Origin: Armigeres subalbatus
Lineage: Eukaryota; Arthropoda; Insecta; Diptera; Culicidae
DNA: 64,000 nt
Assembly: GCF_024139115.2 (NCBI RefSeq)
Contig: NC_085141.1
Location: 30,519,242 to 30,583,241 of the forward strand
Direction of reading: 5' to 3'
Shown here: piece after piece, positions 10,801 through 22,800 of the stretch
Numbering within the stretch: the stretch's first letter is position 1
Layout: every line of letters begins with the position of its first letter
Notes under the pieces: generated by a model
What the model was told of the DNA's origin: nothing
The model's database searches: none
What the model saw: the letters and a program-made list of their open reading frames with translations, nothing else
Translations under genes and position numbers: made by a program

Positions 10801-13800
10801 CGTCGACAATGCTTTTATGATCGGCCTTCTGTAAGTTGTATGATACGGAAGCGGGAAATACACCGAACTCGTTGGCCAGGCTCACCGGAGTTTGGGCAAC
10901 TAAAGGAGGGTGATGAGGGACGAGCTTGACCATAGGAGCTGTACACATATCCAAAAAATATATTATGAACAGGTTTTGTCATTTTAGACAATAATACCAG
11001 AATCGTCTATGGAATTAGAACACGAAGTGAGCAATTTTATATCAGCTTGCAAGTTCAACACTCATAAAATAAATAAATTTTAATCAACAAAAATTAAGAC
11101 TTTCAATGCATTGACTTTATAATTTATCTTTTCAATCCGAAAGAAAAACTTCATATACCATGTTATGAAAACTCATATGTGAATATGTACGTTATGTGGA
11201 CGATATTGATATGGAAAATGTGATGGAGGTAACCACTTTCCCTTCGATGGGACTCAAACCCATGACCCTACAGTACGCTAGACTGGTGTTTTAACCAACT
11301 AAGCTACGAAGGACCTCCCAGCACCAGTCTAGCGTACTGTAGGGTCATGGGTTCGAGTCCCATCGAAGGGAAAATGGTTACCTCCAATACATTTTCCAAA
11401 TTAATATCGTGAGTTTTCATAACATTGTAAATTAACGTCCAAGTCGGGTGGTTTAATCCCCGGAAATAGGCAATTAACTTTGATTGAACCTTAATATACC
11501 GTTGTACGGAAAATAATTTCTATTCATAGATATAGAAGATAGGGATCGCACTTTTATTATGTATGATATTTTTCTGGATTTTTCAACCACGCTTTCCCAA
11601 TGTTAGATTTCCTTCAATAACTTTTTTGCAAATAAATTTGTATTGAGGCATTCCACGGGGGCATGTCAGTCGATCCTGAGCGACCATTTCGAAAATATTT
11701 GAAACTCTGCACAGTTTTTCAATTTCATCTAAATCGTCATTTTTCGATATCAAATCTTCATATTGAGTCACGACTAACTTTTCAAAAGGGTGTATGTGAA
11801 AATGGTTCAAAAATATTTAAAAAGCTGCACAGCAAAAACGGAATGTTCGATTGTTATGATTTTTTCAGCAAAGTTAGACAACTAAATGGTGATTCTTAAG
11901 AAAATGTGCACAGTAAAAAAAAAAATTTTTTTGCCTTTAAAAATATCATTTTTGTCACAAAAACTCAAATATCTCAAAACCCTATCTTTTTTCGAACGTA
12001 ATTTTTTTAGGGAAAACGGTCCATTATATTAGCTATCTACCATAAAAATTTGGTGATGGTAAACTAATAAACAAAAAAGTTATGACATTTCAAACATTTC
12101 ACAATTTTCACATTTAGTAAAAAAAAATTTTTTTCTGTGTAAGTTATTTCGAGAATTGCAGTTTGATGCAGATTTTATTGTTAAGGGACGTGATTTAAAC
12201 AAGTTGTTTTCATGATATTTTGATTTAATTATTCATAGCATCTATAAGAAACTTAGACACGATCCAGTGTTGTGATCAAAAGTATTGATAGTGTCATAAT
12301 TTTCATTGCACGTGACTGGCGAAAAATTCTTTTAATAGTGTTGAAACCTGTTGATAATAACGTTGATAGAAACATATCAGAAATGTTATTTTAAGACAAA
12401 AGCTGCAAAATCAGAGATTTATATACACGTGTACGTCTATAGTTTACCTGCAAAAATATACCTCTTAGAGAATAGACTTTATGATCGGGAGGCAACGGGT
12501 ATCTTCAACAACAACAAATGCATGATAGGTACATACCATGACAATGCTCACGAAAAAGCAAAAAATTACTACTACTAAGGTTGTTAAAGATCTTATAGTA
12601 ATTTTTTCTTCAGTCAAGCAAATGACACCAAACTAGTCAGTAAAACTTAAAAGTGATTTTGTTTATTGAAATATTACGAACAACATGAGTAGCCGCTTTC
12701 TCAACTGTTGTAGGCCGTTTGATGGAAAAAGTGTTCAAAAGAGTTACGAAATCTCACCGAAAGCACCATAGATAAACTGAAAGCGACTGGTTATGCTCCA
12801 ATGTCCACATTGAATACAAATTTACGCATTTGCACGTCCTGCCGTCTAAACGTTGACAAAAGAGCAATCTGTATATCATCGGTTGAGCAGAGCGCAGGAA
12901 GTTCGAAAACGACAGCAACTGAGGAATTGCCAGATGTATCGACAACAACTGAGGAATTACCAGAAGTATTAAGTGCTGAGAGCCTTGCCACCGTACCATC
13001 AGCGAAATCTGTTTCAACAAATCAATCGGAAGATGAGTGTATCCAAAAGGTCAACATCGAACGCTTTAACGAGGGCATAGCTGGGATAAAAGTGACTCCG
13101 ATTAAATGGAGTAAGATGGACTACGTTTATTACCCGGAGAAAAAATACCGTGAAATAAACGAAGCTGTACGAAGAAACCTCTTCAAATTAGGACTTGATG
13201 ATGTGGAAAATACAGACTACGATGAGGTAATTATAAATATGAAGGAAAGGTTCTCGAATGCAGCCACGACAAGGAAAGAAAAATTATTGATTTTGTCGAT
13301 GCTGCCAAGTTCGTGGTCTATTCAGGATGCCATTGATGAGTTCAAAACCAATAGAAATACAGTAAAAGAGGCAAAACAATTGAAGAATAACTGTCTTTCA
13401 ACCAAAAATACTAGGTCTAGTACTGCATTAACAGATGAGACAAAAGAAATAGTAGTTCAATATTTTGAAGATGATGAAGTAAGTCGAGCTATGCCTGGTC
13501 AAAAAGATTATGTATCAGTAAAAAGATGGAAAGCGTCAAGCAATCCAAAAACGATTAATGATGACGACTTTGAAAGAAGCGTACACACGCTTCAAGGAAA
13601 TTCACGATAATATTAAAATAGGTTTTCCTCATTTGCAAGCCTTCGGCCAAGGCAATGTAAGCTTCTTTCCAATTCAGGAACACATAATGTGTGTGTGTGC
13701 ACAACCCATGAGAATATTAATCTTATTTTACATAGTTTGAAAAGAATCAATTTAACAAAGGATATTAAAATGTTAACTGGTAGTCTTTTGTGTGAAAATA

Positions 13801-16800
13801 CAACATCAAATTGCTATCTACGATCTTGTTCGGATTGTCCAGATTCTTCATCATTGGAAAATACTTTATTCGCTGAGTTTGAAGAAAAATATATTGATCA
13901 GTTATCATTTGAGCAATGGGTGACCACGGATAGGTGTGACATAGAAACTATTGTAAAACCTGTAGATGAGTTTGTGTCATATTTTGCTTGAAATTAGAAA
14001 GTTTAATCCCTCACGATTTCATTAAAACAGAACAATCCAGCTTTTTAAAAAATACGAAAAATACATTACAAAATGGTGAATTTTTAGTCATTTGTGATTT
14101 TTCTGAAAATTACAGCTTTGTATTGCAAGATGAAGTGCAGTCCCATCACTGGAACGTACAACAAGCTACAATTCATCCATTCGTTATTTATTTTAATGGA
14201 AGTACGCAAATTGAACACTTAAGTTTTATTATAATTTCCGAAGATTTAAGACACGATTCAGTATCCCAAGTTTACGGATCATTGAAAAAATGATTAACTT
14301 TTTACGCGTTGATAAGCATAAAGAAGTCAAAAAGATATATTTCATGTCTGATGGAGCAGCGTCGCAGTACAAAAATCGTAAGAATTTTTCGAGCCTATGT
14401 CAATTTAAATCAATGTACGGAATTGATGCAGAATGGCATTTTTTTGCTACATCACATGGCAAAGGTCCTTGTGATGCTATTGGAGGAACAATAAAGCGCA
14501 TGGCCACAAGAGCAAGTTTAGCCAAAGAACGTGAGCATCCAATTAAAACTGCGAAAGAACGTTTTGATTAAGCAAATCGTAGAAAAGAAAAAGATTTAAC
14601 CAAATTATCATTTTGTTTTACTACTACTGAAGAGTACGAAATAAAGGCTTCAGAGCTCAGCGAGCAATTTAATAACGCGAAAACGATCCAAGGAACCCAA
14701 AAATTTCACTGTTTCATTCCATTGTCGGAAAATAAAATTAAAGCAAAACTATACTCAAACTGTGCTGATAATAATTCAAAAGTGTTCGATATTTTAAAAA
14801 ATTTGAATAAAAATAAATAAAAAATAAGTATTAATAAACTGTTTTCATGATATCATAACCCATACCAAAATTCAAACCCAAAACTCTTAGAGTTTCTATA
14901 ACAACATTGTGTAACTGCCACATTTAATTTAATACTTAGGATAATATTAATTCATTTTTATTTATTTATACATATAATATTTATACATATAATATACATA
15001 ATATCGATGAATACATAAATATGGAATATCATACAAACAACTTGTTTAACTCACGCAAGGCCCTTAACAATAAAATCAGCATCAAACTGCGATTCTTGAA
15101 AAAAAAAAAAATACACGGAAATTTTTTTTTGTTTACTATATGTGAAAATTGTGAAATGTTTGAAATGTCATAACTTTTTTGTTTATTAGTTTACCATCAC
15201 CAAATTTTTATGGTAGATAGCTAATATAATGGACCGTTTTCCCTAAAAAAATTACGTTCGAAAAAAGATAGGGTTTTGAGATATTTGAGTTTTTGTGACA
15301 AAAATGATATTTTTAAAGGCAAAAAATTTTTTTTTACTGTGCACATTTTCTTAATAATCACCATTTAGTTGTCTAACTTTGCTGAAAAAATCATAACAAT
15401 CGAACATTCCGTTTTTGCTGTGCAGCTTTTTAAATATTTTTGAACCATTTTCACATACTTCCTTTTGAAAAGTTAGTCGTGACTCAATATGAAGATTTGA
15501 TATCGAAAAATGACGATTTAAATGAAATTGAAAAACTGTGCAAAGTTTCAACTCAATAGAAAATCATGAATTAAAAATTTTCTTAAATTTTGATGCTGTT
15601 GCTTGGAATCGCTCTATTCATAGGAACGTAAAAATGACAGACCCCTCCTCCCTCTTTAAGCTGTCACGTAATAAGTGTACGGCCTCAAATATGTTTTCAT
15701 GCGGTTTATAGAATACGGACTCTATTTATTATTTTCAGTTATCAAAATAATATCAAAATATGATATTTGCTAGAGTACTCTGCAATTCTATATCAAAATA
15801 TGTTATAGTTATGATATCAAAAACTCAATTTGTTATCATTTTGATAATATTTTGATAGCGGACTCTGCTCGGGTAGCTATATGCGAATGCATTTTAATCT
15901 TGAAATAGGCACTGAGCAATCCACCACATTGGCGAAATTACTTCCACTCCTAGTTGATTTAAAACTAGTACAATTTACAAGCTATGTTGTGTTGTCAACA
16001 GTGTTGGTAAAAACTCAAAATCTCAAAACTCATGGATGATACAAATCAAGCGTGAGTTGAAACGCACCCAACTCAGCACCTAAAAACTCATGGATGAGTT
16101 GAATCATCCATTTGAATCATCGTAGGTTTTCTTTTGTTCTCCTTCGTTAAAAACATTGAATAATTCAGTTCAATCAAAGGTAATTGCCTATTTCCGGGGA
16201 TTAAACCACCCGACTTGGACGTTAATTTACAATGTTATGAAAACTCATATGTGAATATGTACGTTATGTGGAAGATAATTGATTTGGAAAATGTATTGGA
16301 GGTAACCACTTTCCCTTCGATGGGACTCGAACCCATGACCCTACAGTACGCTAGACTGGTGCTTTAACCAACTAAGCTACGAAGGACCTCCGTCGGCCTT
16401 CGCAACCTAGCGGCTACTGAACGAGCTCGAGATTCCCAAATTGGACGCATAGTCAAATCACTCGCAATCCATTTCTCAAGCCAATACTTCCACATGTGTA
16501 TTGTACACGTCCACATTAGAGGAGCGCACTATAGGATTTCGGGCGGTCATTAATCGAAAATGTCATGTCTTCCGAATTATTTTAAAATATTTTCTCTCCA
16601 TTGTCAATACTCTAATTAAGAGAAATTCTGAATTTGAAGTCTCTAGGTGCACTAGTTCCAAAGATATAAGGTGGCAAAGTCAGAAATGGGTAAAAAAGTT
16701 AGCAAATTTTCTGAAAAAATATTTTATTTTCAACTATTTATTGAAATATTTTTAAATGTTTTTCTTCAATGTTAATACATCATTACAAAGGTTATTGTAT

Positions 16801-19800
16801 AAGCTTTTAAATGGTGTGCAAAAACTAATGGTTACACTGTGAAAAAAATTGAAAAAATGCGGAAGCAATATTTTTTCCAAAACGACGCTATTTTCAACTT
16901 TGATAGTGAAGAACTTTTTTCCTCAGGAATCCCGGGTTCTTTTATGATACACATCAAGGACAAAGCTTCGACTAAAATGTCCCGAAAGAATTTCTTGCCA
17001 GTATTTGCAATTAACAGAGTTAAGTCACTCTGATTTTTTTCATTTGTTTTTTACCGTGTTTTGCCTCTCTCGTACTCCAAGGTTAATGCTCATTCCAAAA
17101 CGAATGTTTGATAGAAGGCCCGGAGACCCCTAGTGGTATATATCAACTAACTCAGCGCGAAGAATTGAGGTGATGTCTGTATGTGTGTGCATGCGCGTCT
17201 GTATGTATGTGCGCAAAAGAACGCAATCGCCATTTAGACACTTATTTGTGTCCGATTTTCTCGCAACAAGTTTCATTCGACGGGAAATCTAGTCCCATCG
17301 TTTCCTATTGAAAATGGGTCAGACTGAACTATGCGCTCAAAGGGTATGGTCAAAATACATTTATTGGTAATAACTTCGACTTTATTTATAACCATTTGAG
17401 CTCATTTAATTAACTTTTCAAAGGAGTAAATGAATAAAACCCCCAATGCAATGCAGCACAACGGTAACGGAAGGATTTAACAGTTCGCTCATATATTTCC
17501 TGTCAAATTTTACCGTTTCCGTCGCCATTCCGCTGAAATGCGTTTGGGGCTTGAGTGGTTTGAGTCATTCTCTAAACCTAATTTTCTGAGCTATTCATTA
17601 GCTACTGATGGAGAACTAAATATGAGATTTCATAATATGTAAATATTTATAAATCTCCTGGAATCAATATTTTAAAGACATGTGTGTTGCAAAAGTAAAG
17701 ACGAACAATATCTTAGTTAGAACGGAGCGTATGAAATTCCTGCTAGTGTTCATGAATGTCTGGCTAATGGTAGGGAAATATTTATTCACTCATCTACACT
17801 TTGATGTTCACTGGCTGAACAACCAGCGGAAAGTCAATATAAACAGTTGAAGAAATTTAGAACTCATAATGCAAGAAAATGATCAAGAGAGGCAAATGTT
17901 GACATTTTCCTTCGTGCCTTACATGAATCAGATCCATTTTAAGCTCGATTTGGATAACGAGGAGACGTTGGAAAAAATTTTTCACTTAGTTATTCTTATG
18001 CCATGCGTAATTTTGTAATATTTGAAGATTTTCAAAAGTTCTTTATCTTCTAATACTTTAGATGAATTTATCTCATCTTCCATCGTTGATGGAATTGAAG
18101 AAAATATCATTGAAGACTTAAACCTTGACACAGAAAAAGAATGATGCTGTATATAACTTGTAGAAATCATGAAAACAAATCAAAAGTAATTCAAATAGTG
18201 TTGTTATTTAAATTAAAAGAATTTTGCTTTTCGGAAGAATGGAGCATTCTTACATTCCACAATGAATGTCCACATTTTTTGAGAATATATTAATCTCATT
18301 ATTGAATAACTTGTACACGTAAAAATGTCATGGGATTGCGATTTCTAATTTGCTAATACCCTTTTTCAAAAGTTATTTTCAATTCTGATTATTTGATTAA
18401 CATTTAATGCTTTATGATCCTTCAGATCCTAGTACTTTGTCAAACAAATTGTTCTAAATACAAATTGTGAGGCATGAGAGTGAGAACAAAAAATATCACG
18501 GAATGTCATGAAATTAATGTCATTTAACATGATCGCCGCCATAATGTCCATAAATTGCTGAACTTAGTTTTTGTACAGCCCTTCCTTCTCCTTAAGAAAA
18601 CGCACGAAATTTCAACTTCCCAAATAGGTTTGCTTTGTCAAGTTAATCGAACCTATGAAAAGAATAATTACGTAATTCATAGACGATCCCCAAAGGGGGG
18701 TTGGAAATTGTATATTCATGCTATTTCGACCATACACAGCTAAAACTAAGTGGAAAATCACTTTAAAAGTCCAATTTTATTTTTGACCGCTCGCTTGTAT
18801 GGGGATCCCCCATAGTGGAGCGTGAGTATTTAGAATGTCTGGCGGCTATACATGAATAATTGTTTGTCGCATAAAATATTAGACACGCTTTTATGTATAA
18901 GCAATAAATTGCCCCAAAATTGATTTCAAATGCGTTTTTAAACCAAAATGATTTTTTGGCAAATGAGTGAAATGATGCGTTTTAGCATGAAAAATTCAAG
19001 CGTGATGCATTCCTTTAAAATCGCAGACGATTTCGTTTGCACGGGAGCGCTCGTTGATTGAGATTTATGAGTGATTTTACCATCACTGGTGGTCAATATG
19101 TTAAGAAATATATAATTGGCATATTGTTAAGGTGATACGAAAAGCATCATTTTTTATAACCCGTTGTTGTTGTTTTTTTACATTTCCAGATCCCGTACGT
19201 CGCATCGCTGGATAGTCTAAAAGCGCTATCGCTGGTGGAGATCAACCTCGAGGGTAACCCGCTGAAGGATCGCATCAAGGACCAGACAGTCTACATCAGG
19301 TATTTCGTAGGTTCCGGTGATACTATCGGAGCTCTTTCTTTACCGATCCGTCTGAGTGTTAGTGTTGTTGCATGTCGTCCTGGTGGACCGGTGGCACCGG
19401 GCCATTCGAAGGAACGTGTTACAAGTGCTAGATGTGATGATGACATGGGTTGAAGACATAGTGAAAGTGACTGTCAGTAATGATGACAAAACATTCGCTT
19501 GGGCATTATTTGCAAGATCCTGCTTCCAGTGAGTGGGAGAGGTTGAAGGTAAATCTGTGCAGCACCGTTCGTTGGATGGTCAATGGCTGGCTGATGCTGG
19601 CAGCAATCGATTGCTGAATGGTTCGATCGCCGGAGCGTTCGGGGACAGGTTTACTACGGCCGCAGAACACTGGAGCAGGATATTTTGATGATAATCGTCT
19701 ATGTTTTCTTAAATTTCAATATATAATATTGGGCTTGGTGGAAATGCAATTGTCTCAAATTTTTCAAATTCACGAAGAAAAATGATAAAACCGTTTGATA

Positions 19801-22800
19801 CCGTTAATTCAGGAACCGTTGTATATTACGACGCAAGCACATTCGATTTAAGAAATTTTCTTTGTGGCTTTATGTAAATGTCTTGAACTTGTTTTTCAAG
19901 AGTGTTCGAGTTTACCAGAATTAACGGTGTCTATCAAATATCAGGATTCAAATTTCTAAGCACATTCACGGTTTGAAAAAAAAACGCGTTTTTAATGATT
20001 GTACGCTTTTAATTCAATTCAATATTACTAAGCTATGACTGTTCAGGAAATTATCAGTTGATGTTGATCTGGTCTAACATAATACCGCAAACTTGCAATA
20101 AAAGTGGATGATTCCATAAAAATTATCTAAAAATGGTTTAACAATGATGATGATGATGAATGAAATGAATGTATGTTTGACCCAAGGCTGCATAATCTCG
20201 AAATAATGAGCTAAAATGAAATAAATTCAATTTTTCAGGAAGTAGAAATATTGTAATTCAGATAGTTTCTCAAAACGAAAAAATAAAGAATCAAAAAAGA
20301 ACAAAAAGGAAAAAAATACATTCTGATTACCGCTCTGAGCTGGCTCCCGAAGACTGTTATTCAAATGTTGGTCAATATCCATTTAAACGCCAAATTTGCA
20401 TCAAAACGAACTCTACATTTTGAAAACAGCTACAGGTCACGCGCACTTCGAGCATTATTCGACATTGAATAACGATGCGTTCGCCGCACTCAACAAATGG
20501 GAATATGAAATTTGCTAACGGCACAGTACCGACGCCAGTAATATGTCTCATGTCAGGTGAGAACCATTTCACGTTAGTGATGGTGAAACAAATTGGCAAA
20601 GTACTAAGCAAGTCGTTGTCGTGAAGGTCAACACAGTTGACAAGGAGATATTCCTCTCATACAACTATGACTGGTGCAGTTGATGTTTGACACCATCGCT
20701 TGGGGAACGAGTGTGGGCTTTGAAAAAAGATTTTGCCTCGTTCGACCCATTGCAGCCTGGAAGTTGAATAACGATGAAATCAATGCTCAAATCTACAACT
20801 GTAACGTGCAAAACATTTGCGATATTGGATTTATCTATGGATTGGTCAACTAAGAAAAACAGTCAGAAGCAAAGTCATTCAGAGCAAAAGAAGTAATCGT
20901 AAAAAATATATTTAAAAAAAATAGAAAATGAAAAGCCGAAAAAATAATACGGCGAAACAAAATAAAAAAAAAAACAAATGAGAAACTTGATGAAAAATGT
21001 AGGGATAAGATTACATAGAAAGCATTTAAAAAATAGTTATTTCCTTAGAAATAAAGAATTAATCTAACAGGTCATAGCAGATACAGGACATATTGGCGTT
21101 CCTAAGCCGACTGACAGAAATAGAAAGGCTATGACACCAACTGATAGCCTCCTTTTGAACGTAAAATAACCTTAGAGTCGGAATGAAATTCCCTGCCCGA
21201 ATGAAAATTGAATTGAAAGCTTACAGGTCATTCTACTCGTAATTGATCCGATCAAAAAAGTTATTTTTCATTTCTGTTGGTAATAATTACTAATCGATTT
21301 TTTATCTTCTGTTTGCGTGGTTCCAGCGAGGTTCGGAAGCGTCTGCCGAAGATCATCAAGTTGGTAAGTACATCCCATTTCTACAGATTTTTGGTAATAT
21401 TTTTGAATACATTTTGTACTTTTCTTCTGTTTGTTCCTAGACGTTTTTTTCGTGTTGGGAATCGTTATCACTGCGACCAGTTTTTTGATCTATTGTGATG
21501 CTTTATCACAAAGTCAAGCCACTATTTAGAATGTCCTCATGGCCTTTTCCCAGTCTGGTAGTACATTTCTAATAAATTGCACACCCAGATTTGGTGTTAT
21601 TCTCCAAACTTCATAGGGTTCTAATAGCCCTTTGTAGAAGAAATTTATTCTTTTTTTTTTTTGAAAATTAACGGGCAATGGCATAAAATGTGTTCCGAGT
21701 CTTTTTTATCCACGCCACAGAATCGACATGAATCTTCTTGAATTTTTTTCAGTTGCTTTAAGGGTCTGTCTCATTTGAAAAATTAAACTTAAAAGTGGCA
21801 GTTCGAAAATTAGAACATAACCCGGTCATGAGAATGGCTGGTGCTATCCAGCAATTCCAATAAGACATCGATGCAAAATGATTCGATATCTGTCAAAAGT
21901 AATATTGCTCTGCGGGCAGGGTTATTCGATAATTATTGAAATGTCACTTTTAAGTTTAATTTCAGTTTAATTATCCAAATGAGACAGACCCTAAGCGATA
22001 AAGCCTCGGACAATGACCTGAAAGCTCTAAGATTTTACGGGCCACAGAAATATTAGGTGTGTTGAACCTTTTGGACTGCCTCGCATTAGGAGTGTGTTTC
22101 CAATTTGTTTCTATGTTCGATGTTATCCACATTTTTAGCTCCATTTTCAAAGCATATGCATAAAAACTGGTCTACAGAAACTGTTTGATGATCCGAGTCT
22201 TGCCAATTTATCAGCTCTCTCGTTCCCATCAATTCCACAGTGGCCAGGAACCCAATATAAAGTAACTTGGTTACAAAAAGACAAGTCTTGAAGGGAATTT
22301 ATACATTTCCAGACGTGTTTTAATGTGGATGTCGGTGGGCATTCAAAGCGGCTGGACTGTCCGACATAATGCAGATGTTTGAATGATTGTGCCACGTTTG
22401 GCCTAAAGTCGTTTGGCCTAATGCCGTATGGCATAAGGTCGTTTGGCCTAAAGCCATTTGGCCTAATGGTCGTTTGGCCTAATGGTCGATTGGCCTAATG
22501 GTCGTTTGGCCTAATGGTCGTTTGGCATAATAGGTACATATAAGCGTAAACGATTGAAATATATTATTATATAAAATTATTTTTGTAGGTGCAAAATAAA
22601 GCCAGGTCCATGTGATCAAAAAGCGAAATACAAACTAACGTTAAAATATTTCAAATCACTTTTATAATACAATAAAACCAGGTTTTTATGAAAAGGAAGG
22701 TATAAGAAACAAACAAAACAGTATTTCAGTTTTCGTCACTTTTGAACTAACACCGTGAATAGCATTTAATGTTATCATACTTCTACATAACATGATAAAA

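Larger units (their letters stand above)
7380..10975 (-). mobile_element. Non-LTR retrotransposon relic, catalytic RT core deleted, split by a DNA element
   Basis: Pieces in order on the minus strand: endonuclease C-terminal part and linker (10954-10313: ASVSYNLQKADHKSIVDVL, WYTRELRQLKTAKRATLRKY), RT start (8357-8000: KSLIKPSPDGVPSNFLKK, then KGNKRDVDNHRG, QHGF, SLTKRAQTDVIYTDLS), then directly the RT tail (7925-7400: VKDLGVILDSQLTYKMHISY, NGAERIESVQRRFLRF). YTDLS abuts LSLSHVKDLG near 7925, so the segment carrying the YxDD site is missing. The element at 8358-10310 interrupts it. The clade looks CR1/Loner-like but this is uncertain. Confidence 0.75.
11699..15551 (+). mobile_element. 3.85-kb DNA transposon with about 520-bp terminal inverted repeats
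   Basis: The two ends are inverted copies over about 520 bp (11699-12225 and 15035-15551), sharing for example ATGGACCGTTTTCCCTAAAA, TTTACCATCACCAAATTTTT and GTTGTCTAACTTTGCTG. Between them is one + strand coding region (12685-14820) with DDE-like motifs. This layout is that of a cut-and-paste transposon. The exact outer ends and target duplication are not clear: similarity stops after TTTCAA on each side without matching flanks. The gene is broken by several frameshifts, so this copy is not autonomous. The superfamily was not determined. Confidence 0.75.

Noticed and set aside
11239..11313. tRNA-Ala(AGC) gene
   Set aside because: Cloverleaf is good, but the anticodon stem has a mismatch, the head is fused to a repeated body and occurs in several copies, one truncated. 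It is a SINE head.
11663..11899. Small protein gene (78 codons), also seen at 15351-15551
   Set aside because: Both frames lie in the two terminal inverted repeats of the same transposon and are simply mirror copies.
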